From Cryptomeria japonica (Eukaryota > Streptophyta > Pinopsida > Cupressales > Cupressaceae), in NCBI RefSeq assembly GCF_030272615.1, contig NW_026728923.1, positions 270,001 through 307,500 of the forward strand: a stretch of 37,500 bases of DNA, read 5' to 3'. The notes beneath the pieces were generated by a model that saw only the letters and a list, made by a program, of their open reading frames with translations, did no database searches and was not told where the DNA came from. Positions 1 to 9,764 of this stretch are shown piece after piece (position 1 is the first letter of the stretch; each line of letters starts with the position of its first letter). A program made the translations under genes and the position numbers.

Positions 1-360
1 AAGAGTCGCGATGCTCCGCAACCTACGTGCAAAGCGGTCGCACACCGGGTAAGGGAGTGAGAGCCCCAAACATAGCTGGGCGAGGCGCTCACTCCGCTCT
101 TTAATATCTCGTTAATACCGCCAAGGAAATGGCACAAGCACACACACACAAGCATCCTCGGAAGAGGACAGTTCGAGTGACAGGTCAAATCCAAGAGTTC
201 CGAAGACTACCTCCAGGAACAATCGGGAACAAGACCGATTACAAGTCGTCGAGTCTGTTACTGGGCGAACACGAGATGCGCACAGGAAATCGATCAGCCC
301 TCACAATGGCCCAAGGCCAGAGATCGGACTGCTACGATTTACCCCAACAATCATCGTGCC
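1..360. other. Non-repetitive sequence, probable 18S-proximal part of the 35S 5' external transcribed spacer
   Basis: No gene, RNA gene or tandem repeat is recognisable apart from a short (CA)6 microsatellite at 139-150. Because the Pol I promoter-like elements further right point leftwards, this stretch would be late 5' ETS on the - strand. I looked for the reverse complement of the conserved 18S 5' end (TACCTGGTTGATCC) and did not find it, so the 18S gene, if present, starts outside the window. The assignment is purely positional. Confidence 0.4.
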
Positions 361-1097
361 ACTCTTCGCAGAGAGGTGATAGACGCCAACGAGCCCGCGC
401 ATAGCAATCGAGGTGTAAAAAGGGCGTTGAAGGCAGGAAGCCTGGACGAAAGAGGCTACGAGGTCACCTCGAAGCGGTCTAAGAATCGGGCGCACTTGGG
501 GCGACTACCAGTGCCAACCCCTTATCCCGCGGTGCGTCCGACACACAGAAATTTCCAAGGCGGCCAAGGAGCCTCCCCGCATAGCAATCGGGGTGTGAGG
601 TTACGGATGCAGCATTGATAGCAATCGAGGTGGGAGGCGAAGGATGCAGAAGTGAGAGCCGAGGGATGTAGCAGAGATAGCAATCGGGGTGTGTGATGCA
701 GAAGAGATAGCAATCGAGGTGTGCGGTGGGAAGGGCCCAGCAGCCAGAATGCATGAAGCGACGGATGAAGCAGTGATGACAACCGGGCTGTGAGGAGAGG
801 AGGGATGCAGCCAAGAAAGCAATCAGGGCTCGAGGCAAGGGATGCATCAAGGATAGCAATCATGTTGTGAGGCGAGATTCCAAAGGCTAAACGTGAGAGG
901 CTGCAGGGTCGACTCAGAGAGGTCTATGCATGTGAGAGGCTGAAAGCAAGGTCAACTCGGAGCGGTCTATGCATCGGGCGCGCTTGGGGCGACTACCAGT
1001 GCCAACCCCTTATCCCGCGACGCGTCCGACAAAGAGAACGTTCCAAGGCGGCAGAGGAGGTTACCAGCCGAAGGATGCAGTAGCAATAACAGGTATA
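361..1097. repeat. Degenerate short repeats flanking the 188-bp array
   Basis: The motif ATAGCAATCGRGGTG recurs at 401, 581, 618, 677 and 707, with weaker copies near 781, 820 and 858. Spacing is irregular at about 30-60 bp, and the copies are separated by GGATGCAG-type words. The same motif lies inside every 188-bp monomer to the right. Parts of 480-560 and 960-1060 are diverged monomer pieces (GGGGCGACTACCAGTGCC followed by CCCCTTATCCCGCG). This looks like the decayed edge of the array, as expected where unequal exchange no longer homogenises copies. Confidence 0.7.
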
Positions 1098-4000
1098 GTT
1101 CCGCGGCGGCCGAGAAGACTCACCGCATAGGAATCGGGATGCGAGGCGAGGGATGCGGCGGGAAGGCCCCGACGGCTAAACGGAAGAGGCTGCAGGGCCG
1201 CCTCGGAATGGTCCAAGCATCGGACGCGATTGGGACGACTACCAGTGCCAACCCCTTATCCCGCGATGCGTCCGATACACAGATAGTTCCAAGGCGGCCG
1301 AGGAGCCTCACCGCATATCAATCGGGGTGCGAGGCGAGGGATGGGGCGGGAAGGCCCCAACGGCTAGAGGGAAGAGGCTTCAGGGCCACCTCGGAATGCT
1401 CCAAGCATCGGACGCGCTTGGGGCGACTACCAGTGCCAACCCCTTATCCCGCGATGCGTCCGATACACAGATGGTTCCAAGGCGGCCGAGGAGCCTCACC
1501 GCATAGCAATCGGGGGTGCGAGGCGAGGGATGGGGCGGGAAGGCCCCAACGGCTAGACGGAAGAGGCTTCAGGGCCGCCTCGGAATGGTCCAAGCATCGG
1601 ACGCGCTTGGGGCGACTACCAGTGACAACCCCTCATCCCGCGATGCGTCCGATACGAAGATGGTTCCAAGGCGGCCGAGGAGCCTCACCGCATAGCAATC
1701 GGGGTGCGAGGTGGGGGATGCGGCGAGATGGCCCCAACGGCTAGACGGAAGAGGCCACAGGGCCGCGTCGGAATAGTCCAAGCATCGGACGCGCTTGGGG
1801 CGACTACCAGTGACAACCCCTTATCCCGCGATGCGTCCGATACGAAGATAGTTCCAAGGCGGCCGAGGAGCCTCACCGCATAGCAATCCGGGTGCGAGGT
1901 GGGGGATGCGGCGAGATGGCCCCAACGGCTAGACGGAAGAGGCTGCAGGGCCGCCTCGGAATAGTCCAAGCATCGGACGCGCTTGGGGCGACTACCAGTG
2001 ACAACCCCTTATCCCGCGATGCTTCCGATACGAAGACAGTTCCAAGGCGGCCGAGGAGCCTCACCGCATAGCAATGGGGGTGCGAGGTGAGGGATGCGGC
2101 GAGATGGCCCCAACGGCTAGACGGAAGAGGCCACAGGGCCGCCTCGGAATAGTCCAAGCATCGGACGCGCTTGGGGCGACTACCAGTGACAACCCCTTAT
2201 CCCGCGATGCATCCGATACGAAGATAGTTCCCAGGCGGCCGAGGAGCCTCACCGCATAGCAATCGGGGTGCGAGGCGAGGGATGCGGCGAGATGGCCCCA
2301 AAGGGTAGACGGAAGAGGCTGCGGGGCCGCCTCGGAATAGTCCAAGCATCGAACGCGCTTGGGGCGACTACCACTGCCAACCCCTTATCCCGCGATGCGT
2401 CCGATACACAGATAGTTCCGAGGCGGCCGAGGAGCTGGGGGATGCGGCGAGATGGCCCCAACGGCTAGACGGAAGAGGCTGCAGGGCCGCCTCGGAATAG
2501 TCCAAGCATCGGACGCGCTTGGGGCGACTACCAGTGACAACCCCTTATCCCGCGATGCGTCCGATACACAGATAGTTCCGAGGCGGCCAAGGAGCCTCAC
2601 CGCATAGCAATCGTGGTGCGAGGTGGGGGATGCAGCGAGATGGCCCCAACGGCTAGACGGAAGAGGCTGCAGGGCCGCCTCGGAATGGTCCAAGCATCGG
2701 ACGCGCTTGGGGCGACTACCACTGCCAACCCCTTATCCCGCGATGCGTCCGATACACAGATAGTTCCAAGGCGGCCGAGGAGCCTCACCGAATAGCAATC
2801 GGGGTGCGAGGCGAGGGATGCGGCGAGAAAGCCCCAACGGCTAGAGGGAAGAGGCTTCAGGTCCGCCTCGGAATGGTCCAAGCATCGGACGCGCTTGGGG
2901 CGACTACCAGTGACAACCCCTTATCCCGCGACGCGTCCGATACACAGATAGTTCCAAGGCGGCCGAGGAGCCTCACCGCATAGCAATCGGGGTGCGAGGC
3001 GAGGGATGCGGCGAGAAGGACCCAACGGCTAGACGGAAGAGGCTTCAGGGCCGCCTCGGAATGGTCCAAGCATCGGACGCGCTTGGGGCGACTACCAGTG
3101 ACAACCCCTTATCCCGCGACGCGTCCGATACACAGATAGTTCCAAGGCGGCCGAGGAGCCTCACCGCATAGCAATCGGGGTGCGAGGCGAGGGATGCGGC
3201 GAGAAGGACCCAACGGCTAGACGGAAGAGGCTTCAGGTCCGCCTCGGAATGGTCCAAGCATCGGACGCGCTTGGGGCGACTACCAGTGACAACCCCTTAT
3301 CCCGCGACGCGTCCGATACACAGATAGTTCCAAGGCGGCCGAGGAGCCTCACCGCATAGCAATCGGGGTGCGAGGCGAGGGATGCGGCGAGAAGGACCCA
3401 ACGGCTAGACGGAAGAGGCTTCAGGGCCGCCTCGGAATGGTCCAAGCATCGGACGCGCTTGGGGCGACTACCAGTGACAACCCCTTATCCCGCGACGCGT
3501 CCGATACACAGATAGTTCCAAGGCGGCCGAGGAGCCTCACCGCATAGCAATCGGGGTGCGAGGCGAGGGATGCGGCGAGAAGGACCCAACGGCTAGACGG
3601 AAGAGGCTTCAGGGCCGCCTCGGAATGGTCCAAGCATCGGACGCGCTTGGGGCGACTACCAGTGACAACCCCTTATCCCGCGACGCGTCCGATACACAGA
3701 TAGTTCCAAGGCGGCCGAGGAGCCTCACCGCATAGCAATCGGGGTGCGAGGCGAGGGATGCGGCGAGAAGGACCCAACGGCTAGACGGAAGAGGCTTCAG
3801 GTCCGCCTCGGAATGGTCCAAGCATCGGACGCGCTTGGGGCGACTACCAGTGACAACCCCTTATCCCGCGACGCGTCCGATACACAGATAGTTCCAAGGC
3901 GGCCGAGGAGCCTCACCGCATAGCAATCGGGGTGCGAGGCGAGGGATGCGGCGAGAAGGACCCAACGGCTAGACGGAAGAGGCTTCAGGGCCGCCTCGGA

Positions 4001-5444
4001 ATGGTCCAAGCATCGGACGCGCTTGGGGCGACTACCAGTGACAACCCCTTATCCCGCGACGCGTCCGATACACAGATAGTTCCAAGGCGGCCGAGGAGCC
4101 TCACCGCATAGCAATCGGGGTGCGAGGCGAGGGATGCGGCGAGAAGGACCCAACGGCTAGACGGAAGAGGCTTCAGGGCCGCCTCGGAATGGTCCAAGCA
4201 TCGGACGCGCTTGGGGCGACTACCAGTGACAACCCCTTATCCCGCGATGCGTCCGATACACAGATAGTTCCAAGGCGGCCGAGGAGCCTCACCGCATAGC
4301 AATCGGGGTGCGAGGCGAGGGATGCGGCGAGAAGGACCCAACGGCTAGACGGAAGAGGCTTCAGGGCCGCCTCGGAATGGTCCAAGCATCGGACGCGCTT
4401 GGGGCGACTACCAGTGACAACCCCTTATCCCGCGACGCGTCCGATACACAGATAGTTCCAAGGCGGCCGAGGAGCCTCACCGCATAGCAATCGGGGTGCG
4501 AGGCGAGGGATGCGGCGAGAAGGACCCAACGGCTAGACGGAAGAGGCTTCAGGGCCGCCTCGGAATGGTCCAAGCATCGGACGCGCTTGGGGCGACTACC
4601 AGTGACAACCCCTTATCCCGCGACGCGTCCGATACACAGATAGTTCCAAGGCGGCCGAGGAGCCTCACCGCATAGCAATCGGGGTGCGAGGCGAGGGATG
4701 CGGCGAGAAGGACCCAACGGCTAGACGGAAGAGGCTTCAGGGCCGCCTGGGAATGGTCCATGCATCGCACGCGCTTGGGGCGACTACCAGTGACAACCCC
4801 TTATCCCGCGACGCGTCCGATACACAGATAGTTCCAAGGCGGCCGAGGAGCCTCACCGCATAGCAATCGGGGTGCGAGGCGAGGGATGCGGCGAGAAGGA
4901 CCCAACGGCTAGACGGAAGAGGCTTCAGGGCCGCCTCGGAATGGTCCAAGCATCGGACGCGCTTGGGGCGACTACCAGTGACAACCCCTTATCCCGCGAC
5001 GCGTCCGATACACAGATAGTTCCAAGGCGGCCGAGGAGCCTCACCGCATAGCAATCGGGGTGCGAGTCGAGGGATGCGGCGAGAAGGACCCAACGGCTAG
5101 ACGGAAGAGGCTTCAGGGCCGCCTCGGAATGGTCCAAGCATCGGACGCGCTTGGGGCGACTACCAGTGACAACCCCTTATCCCGCGATGCGTCTGATACA
5201 CAGATAGTTCCAAGGCGGCCGAGGAGCCTCACCGCATAGCAATCGGGGTGCGAGGCAAGGGATGCGGCGAGAAGGACCCAACGGCTAGACGGAAGAGGCT
5301 TCAGGGCCGCCTCGGAATGGTCCAAGCATCGGACGCGCTTGGGGCGACTACCGTTGCCAACCCCTTATCCCGCGATGCGTCTGATACACAGATAGTTCCG
5401 AGGCGGCCGAGGAGCCTCACCGCATAGCAATCGGGTTGCGAGGC
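1098..5444. repeat. 188-bp tandem repeat array (23 full monomers plus a partial)
   Basis: Taking GTTCC before AAGGCGGCCGAGGAGCC as the phase mark, monomers start at 1098, 1286, 1474, 1663, 1851, 2039, 2227, 2415, 2575, 2763 and then every 188 bp to 5395. Two intervals differ: 1474-1662 is 189 bp (one extra G), and 2415-2574 is 160 bp (28 bp missing around GAGGAGCTGGGGG). Monomers from 2763 rightward are nearly identical, while those to the left diverge. Each monomer carries an inverted repeat, for example ATCGGACGCG at 3072-3081 and CGCGTCCGAT at 3120-3129, so a transcript would form repeated hairpins. By position this would be 5' ETS of a leftward 35S transcript. The 70-94 residue open frames recurring every 188 bp on the - strand are by-products, since 188 is not a multiple of three. 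Confidence 0.95.
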
Positions 5445-5684
5445 AGATTATTGGGAAGGGAACCCCCTGGGATGCGGCTCAAGCAGTGCCCAAAGGGACT
5501 GGAATGCGGAATCACATCGAGAGACCCAAATGCTATACGAGGGCTCAAATCGAATTATCGATTTGGCCACGACATGGACGCATCGGAACGACTACCTTTG
5601 CCGAACCACTCGCAATTGCATCCATACCGAAACCAATAGACATTTCCGTTAGAGCCCTCGCATAGCATTCGGGAATCTCGCATG
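5445..5684. other. Leader between the lowest-coordinate Pol I promoter and the 188-bp array
   Basis: This is single-copy sequence related to the neighbouring promoter units. It contains GACGCATCGGAACGACTACC near 5576 and GCATAGCATTCGGGA near 5660. These are diverged versions of the GCATCGGA..CGACTACC and GCATAGCAATCGGGG blocks of the 188-bp monomers, so it links the two repeat families. No open frame here resembles a known protein. Confidence 0.55.
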
Positions 5685-5770
5685 CCCCTCTAAATCGACC
5701 AATGCTGGCGCTCAACGAAAATCCGAGCGCTACCACCGTTCGAGCGCCAGCATTGGTCGAGTTAGAGGGG
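5685..5770 (-). other. 33-bp near-perfect inverted repeat (stem-loop) just downstream of the first Pol I promoter
   Basis: The left arm 5685-5717 begins CCCCTC and ends CTCAACG. The right arm 5737-5770 begins CGTTCGAGCGCC and ends TTAGAGGGG. They pair over 33 bp with one mismatch and one bulged C, leaving a 19-nt loop at 5718-5736. Relative to the predicted leftward start at 5804 the stem opens at +35, so it would fold in the first 120 nt of the pre-rRNA. Weaker counterparts lie at the same distance from the next two promoters (arms 6172-6197 with 6231-6259, and 6612-6637 with 6673-6699). The fold is directly visible; a role in initiation, pausing or processing is inference. Confidence 0.8.
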
Positions 5771-5795
5771 CACGGGGGAGAATGCTCCAGTCAAC

Positions 5796-5878
5796 ACCTC
5801 CCCTATATAAGTTATTTGTCCGATTCTCGCACAACCGTAGTCTGCCTCGTCGAATCAAACAACGGTCCCAGATTCCGA
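5796..5878 (-). promoter_or_regulatory. Pol I promoter-like element P1 (gene-proximal candidate)
   Basis: On the - strand the core reads CTTATATAGGGGAGGTG, matching the plant rDNA initiation consensus TATATA(A/G)GGGG. By analogy with characterised plant promoters, the start would be the A complementary to 5804. Upstream, CAGATTCCGA (on +) occupies -65 to -74, the position of the conserved upstream element in the other copies. P1 is the leftmost of thirteen copies and no further TATATAGGGG lies to its left, so it is the best candidate for the gene promoter. The others would be spacer promoters. A chance Pol II TATA box is unlikely given the repeated context. Confidence 0.72.
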
Positions 5879-6742
5879 CTTCCGTTCCGTAGAGACCCAA
5901 AAGCTAGATGGAGGCTCGCAAGAAAGAGAGTCGGCGCATAGCAATCGGGTTTCTCGAACGTTTAGGGACCGAGCTCACTTGCGGATAGGGCAAAATCCGC
6001 CAAGCAACCCAAAAGCTAGACGGGGGCTCGAATCGAATCGCCTAGGCGGCCACAACAACGACGTGTTGGATCGACTACCAGTGCCAAACCATTCAGCAAG
6101 ACTAGTCTGTGTCGAGGCCGGATAGAGATTCTCAGAGAGCGCCCGTATAGCATTTAGGAGACCTGCCGCGTCCCTCACACTCGACAAATGGTGGTGCACG
6201 TTTATAAATCCGAGCGATCCCAACCCTTTCAAGCACCAACATCGGTCGAGATAGAGGGGCACGGAGGGGGCTGCGTGAGACAACACAGTCCCCTATATAA
6301 GTTATTTGTCCGATTCTCACACATCCGAAGAATGGTCATCAAATCGGACAACAGCCCAAACTTCCGACTTCCGTCCCAGAAAGCCCAAGAGCTATCTAAA
6401 ACGTTCATGGCCGGAACTCGATCGCGGCTATACCAGTCCGCCAAGCAACCCAAAAGCTAGACTGGAGCTCTAGTCGAATCACCTCTGTGGCCATTGCAAG
6501 GACGTGTTGGAGCGACTACCATTGCCGAACCATTCCGCAGGTCGAGTCCATACCAAGGCCGCATAGAGATTCACGATGAGCTCCTGCATAGCAATCAGGA
6601 GACTTGCCGTGTCCATCACAATCGATAAATCCTGGTGCAAGATTTTTGCATCCGAGCGCTCCAACCAGTCGAGCACCAGCATCAATCGACATAAACGGGC
6701 ACGGGGGGAGGATGCTCGAGAACACTACCTCCCCTATATAAG
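5812..6742. repeat. Long promoter repeat units (type A), about 490 and 441 bp
   Basis: Two diverged units, 5812-6301 and 6302-6742, each end in a Pol I-like core. They share blocks in the same order: TTCCGACTTCCG, a CCCAAAAGCTAGA-like word (degenerate in places), GTGTTGGATCGACTACCAGTG-like words, AGAGATTC and GCATAGCAATC, then a stem-loop and the core. The CGACTACCAGTGCC and GCATAGCAATCGGG blocks also occur in the 188-bp monomers, so those monomers probably derive from the promoter-downstream part of such a unit. Identity between units is clearly lower than in the 311-bp and 157-bp classes, suggesting an older, less homogenised set. Confidence 0.7.
6286..6368 (-). promoter_or_regulatory. Pol I promoter-like element P2 (spacer promoter)
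   Basis: The core on the - strand is CTTATATAGGGGACTGT, with predicted start at 6294. It is the only copy whose sequence after GGGG is ACTGT rather than AGGTG. The upstream element CAAACTTCCGA ends at -73, so it is shifted by one base from the usual -65 register. A partly paired stem-loop starts near +36. Confidence 0.62.
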
Positions 6743-6809
6743 TTATTTGTCCGATTCTCAAGCAGCCGAAGTCTGGTCATCGAATCGGGTCAAAGACCAC
6801 AACTTCCGA
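6727..6809 (-). promoter_or_regulatory. Pol I promoter-like element P3 (spacer promoter)
   Basis: The core is CTTATATAGGGGAGGTAG on the - strand, with predicted start at 6735. CAACTTCCGA occupies 6800-6809, exactly -65 to -74. The downstream stem keeps a GGTGC/GCACC core where P1 has GGCGC/GCGCC. Confidence 0.65.
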
Positions 6810-6880
6810 CTTTACCCACAATGCAAGTCATCGAATCGAACATCGGCCCCCGAGTCGGACTCCATGCGTATGTCAGGTCA

Positions 6881-7197
6881 TCGGACCCAAATTCCGCCTT
6901 CCTGCGCATGGCGGGCCATCAATATCAACTCGGTCATCGGACCCAAACTCCGCCTTTCTGCGCATGGCACGCCTTCAAATCGGTCATCGGACCCAAATTC
7001 CGCCTTCCTGTGCATGGCGGGCCATCAACATCAACTCGGTCATCGGACCCAAATTCCGCCTTTCTGCGCATGGCACGCCATCAACTCGGTCATCGGACCC
7101 AAATTCCGCCTTCCTGCGCATGGCAGGTCATCGGACACAAATTCAGACCTCGCCAATATGCCTACGTATCGAATCGGTCATCGGACCCAACTTCCGA
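6881..7197. repeat. Short 50/56-bp repeats with TCGGACCCAAATTCCG core
   Basis: TCGGACCC-type cores (TCGGACAC at 7131) start at 6881, 6937, 6987, 7043, 7093, 7131 and 7181, giving intervals of 56, 50, 56, 50, 38 and 50 bp. Most are followed by GCCTTCCTGCGCATGGC. Several copies form a dyad, TCGGA-N7-TCCGA, for example at 7181-7197. The open frames of 120-230 residues here are repeat by-products. This block separates promoter P3 from P4 and may have spread from the upstream element, which shares AACTTCCGA. Confidence 0.8.
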
Positions 7198-7271
7198 CTT
7201 CATCCATACTGTAGGGTCTTTGAGGTTGGCGCGGTGCGCTCAACCCGGGGAGTCGACCCATCGAAGCATAC

Positions 7272-7354
7272 ACCTCCCCTATATAAGCTATTTGTCCGAT
7301 TCCCACACCTGTGTAGTTTGCACCTCTGACCAGGACATCGACCCCAACTTCCGA
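7272..7354 (-). promoter_or_regulatory. Pol I promoter-like element P4 (spacer promoter)
   Basis: The core CTTATATAGGGGAGGTGT has its predicted start at 7280. CAACTTCCGA lies at 7345-7354 (-65). A 22-nt imperfect hairpin lies at 7224-7245 (+36 to +57), with stem GGTTGGCGC against GCGC-T-CAACC. Confidence 0.68.
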
Positions 7355-7582
7355 ACTCGACTGCAACGACGGCACCAGCGCCTTGGTGCGCACCTTGCGA
7401 CGCACAGTCCCAACATTCGCCTTCCTGCACATGGCAGGTCATCGGACCCAAATTCCGACCTCGCGAGTATGCCTACATATCGAATCGGTCATCGGACACA
7501 ACTTCCGACTTCATCCATACCGTAGGGTCTTTGAGGTTGGCGCGGTGCGCTCAACCCGGGGAGTCGACCCAACGAAGCATAC

Positions 7583-7665
7583 ACCTCCCCTATATAAGCT
7601 ATTTGTCCGATTCCCACACCTGTGTAGTTTGCACCTCCGATCAGGACATCGACCCCAACTTCCGA
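7583..7665 (-). promoter_or_regulatory. Pol I promoter-like element P5 (spacer promoter)
   Basis: The predicted start is 7591, exactly 311 bp from P4. CAACTTCCGA is at 7656-7665 (-65), and the hairpin is at 7535-7556 (+36). Confidence 0.68.
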
Positions 7666-7893
7666 ACTCGCCTGCAACGACCGAACCAGCGCCTTGGTGC
7701 GCACCTTGCAACGCACAGTGCCAACATTCGCCTTCCTGCACATGGCAGGTCATCGGACCCAAATTCCGACCTCGCGAGTATGCCTACATATCGAATCGGT
7801 CATCGGACCCAACTTCCGACTTCATCCATACCGTAGGGTCTTTGAGGTTGGCGCGGTGCGCTCAACCCGGGGAGTCGACCCAACGAAGCATAC

Positions 7894-7976
7894 ACCTCCC
7901 CTATATAAGCTATTTGTCCGATTCCCACACCTGTGTAGCTTGCACCTCCGATCAGGACATCGACCCCAACTTCCGA
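7894..7976 (-). promoter_or_regulatory. Pol I promoter-like element P6 (spacer promoter)
   Basis: The predicted start is 7902, 311 bp from P5. The upstream element is at 7967-7976 (-65) and the hairpin at 7846-7867. Confidence 0.68.
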
Positions 7977-8204
7977 ACTCGACTAAAAAGACCGCACCAG
8001 CACCTTGGTGTGCACCTTGCAACGCACAGTGCCAACATTCGCCTTCCTGCACATGGCAGGTCATCGGACCCAAATTCCGACCTCATGAGCATACCTACTA
8101 ATCGAATCGGTCATCGGACCCAACTTCCGACTTCATCCATACCGTAGGGTCTTTGAGGTTGGCGCGGTGCGCTCAACCTGGGGAGTCGACCCATCGAAGC
8201 ATAC

Positions 8205-8287
8205 ACCTCCCCTATATAAGCTATTTGTCCGATTCCGACACCTGTGTAGTTTGCACCTCCGCTCAGGACATCGACCCCAACTTCCGA
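8205..8287 (-). promoter_or_regulatory. Pol I promoter-like element P7 (spacer promoter)
   Basis: The predicted start is 8213, 311 bp from P6. The upstream element is at 8278-8287 (-65) and the hairpin at 8157-8178. Immediately upstream in transcription terms lies the 38/52-bp hairpin array, which separates P7 from P8. Confidence 0.66.
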
Positions 8288-8329
8288 ACTCGCCTGCAAC
8301 GACCGAACCAGCGCCTTGGTGCGCACCAA

Positions 8330-8945
8330 AAGTGCGCACTTTTGGAGGGCACTTTTGTGCGCTCCAAAGGTGCGCACTTTTGGAGGGCACTTTTGTGCGC
8401 TCCAAAGGTGCGCACTTTTGGAGGGCACTTTTTGGAGGGCACTTTTGTGCGCTCCAAAGGTGCGCACTTTTGGAGGGCACTTTTTGGAGGGCACTTTTCT
8501 GCGCTCCAAAGGTGCGCACTTTTGGAGGGCACTTTTTGGAGGGCACTTTTCTGCGCTCCAAAGGTGCGCACTTTTGGAGGGCACTTTTTGGAGGGCACTT
8601 TTCTGCGCTCCAAAGGTGCGCACTTTTGGAGGGCACTTTTTGGAGGGCACTTTTCTGCGCTCCAAAGGTGCGCACTTTTGGAGGGCACTTTTGTGCACTC
8701 CAAAGGTGCACACTTTTGGAGGGCACTTTTTGGAGGGCACTTTTCTGCACTCCAAAGGTGCGCACTTTTGGAGGGCACTTTTTGGAGGGCACTTTTGTGC
8801 GCTCCAAAGGTGCGCACTTTTGGAGGGCACTTTTTGGAGGGCACTTTTGTGCGCTCCAAAGGTGCGCACTTTTGGAGGGCACTTTTGTGCACTCCAAAGG
8901 TGCGCACTTTTGGAGGGCACTTTTCCTGCGCTCCAAAGGTGCACA
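8330..8945. repeat. 38/52-bp tandem repeat array of CTCCAAA..TTTTGGAG hairpins
   Basis: CTCCAAAGGTG starts at 8362, 8400, 8452, 8504, 8556, 8608, 8660, 8698, 8750, 8802, 8854, 8892 and 8931. Steps are 38 or 52 bp (39 once). The longer form has an extra 14 bp, a second TTTTTGGAGGGCAC. Each unit forms a hairpin from CTCCAAA and TTTGGAG around GGTGCGCAC, itself part of the GGTGCGCACC palindrome common in this window. All frames stay open for 200-320 residues because the repeat lacks stop codons, which is not evidence for a protein. The array sits inside what would otherwise be one promoter unit between P7 and P8. Confidence 0.95.
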
Positions 8946-9073
8946 CCTAGGTGAGCACCTTCGACCACACCTTGTAGCACACCAAACTCTGACTTTCGAC
9001 TTCATCCGCAATGCAGGGTCTTTGAGGTTGGCGCAATGCGCACAACCAGGGGAGTCGACCCATCAAACCCAAC

Positions 9074-9156
9074 ACCTCCCCTATATAAGCTATTTGTCTG
9101 ATTCTCATACATGCGTAGCCTGCAGGAGCAATTAGGACATCGACCCCAACTTTCGG
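9074..9156 (-). promoter_or_regulatory. Pol I promoter-like element P8 (spacer promoter)
   Basis: The predicted start is 9082. The upstream element reads CAACTTTCGG at 9147-9156 (-65), and the hairpin is at 9026-9047 (+36). It opens the 157-bp class. Confidence 0.66.
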
Positions 9157-9230
9157 CTTCTAAACGAAAACAAGGTCTTTGAGGTTGGTGTAATGCGAAC
9201 AACTAGGGGAGTCAACCCATCAAACCCAAC

Positions 9231-9313
9231 ACCTCCCCTATATAAGCTATTTGTCTGATTCTCATACATGTGTAGTCTACAGGAGCAATTAGGACATCGA
9301 CCCCAACTTTTGA
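9231..9313 (-). promoter_or_regulatory. Pol I promoter-like element P9 (spacer promoter)
   Basis: The predicted start is 9239, 157 bp from P8. The upstream element is CAACTTTTGA at 9304-9313. Its +36 hairpin (9183-9204) is the most decayed, with an A where the stem needs C and a terminal T. Confidence 0.64.
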
Positions 9314-9387
9314 CTTCTTAACGAAAACAAGGTCTTTGAGGTTGACGTAATGCGCACAACCAGGGGAGTCGACCCATCAAACCCAAC

Positions 9388-9470
9388 ACCTCCCCTATAT
9401 AAGCTATTTGTCCGATTCTCATACATGTGTAGCCTACAGGAGCCATTAGGACATTGACCCCAACTTTTGA
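9388..9470 (-). promoter_or_regulatory. Pol I promoter-like element P10 (spacer promoter)
   Basis: The predicted start is 9396, 157 bp from P9. The upstream element CAACTTTTGA is at 9461-9470 and the hairpin at 9340-9361. Confidence 0.66.
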
Positions 9471-9544
9471 CTTCTTAACGAAAACAAGGTCTTTGAGGTT
9501 GGCGTAATGCGCACAACCAAGGGAGTTGACCCATCAAACCCAAC

Positions 9545-9627
9545 ACCTCCCCTATATAAGCTATTTGTCTGATTCTCATACATGTGTAGCCTGCAACAAC
9601 GATTAGGACATCCACCCCAACTTCTGA
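9545..9627 (-). promoter_or_regulatory. Pol I promoter-like element P11 (spacer promoter)
   Basis: The predicted start is 9553, 157 bp from P10. The upstream element is CAACTTCTGA at 9618-9627 and the hairpin is at 9497-9518. Confidence 0.66.
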
Positions 9628-9764
9628 ATTCGTCTGCGTTGACCGCACCAAAGGTGCACGCCTTGGTGCTCACCAAAATCCGACTTCCGACTTCTTCTGC
9701 TATGCGGGGTCTTTGAGGTTGGCGCAGTGCGCACAACCAGGGGAGTCAACCCACCGAATGCAAC

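Larger units (their letters stand above)
7288..8220. repeat. Three tandem 311-bp promoter repeats
   Basis: Units 7288-7598, 7599-7909 and 7910-8220 are each exactly 311 bp and nearly identical. Each runs from the upstream element through a CCTTGGTGYGCACCTTG segment, two TCGGA-N7-TCCGA dyads, the 22-nt hairpin and the TATATAGGGG core. The identical length and low divergence indicate recent tandem duplication. 311 is close to twice 157, the period of the next class, but the extra sequence is not simply a second copy of the 157-bp unit. Confidence 0.92.

Noticed and set aside
1569-5325. Recurrent 70-94 residue - strand frames resembling a repeated small gene
   Set aside because: They repeat every 188 bp with the tandem monomer and overlap one another; 188 is not divisible by three, so the frame changes at each monomer. 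No ribosome context or conserved domain.
1098-5444. CRISPR-like array
   Set aside because: Whole monomers are repeated head to tail with no unique spacers, and the window is eukaryotic nuclear DNA.
8111-9135. Open frames of about 290-320 residues in the 38/52-bp array
   Set aside because: All six frames stay open because the repeat unit has no stop codon; the peptide is a simple repeat with no known family.
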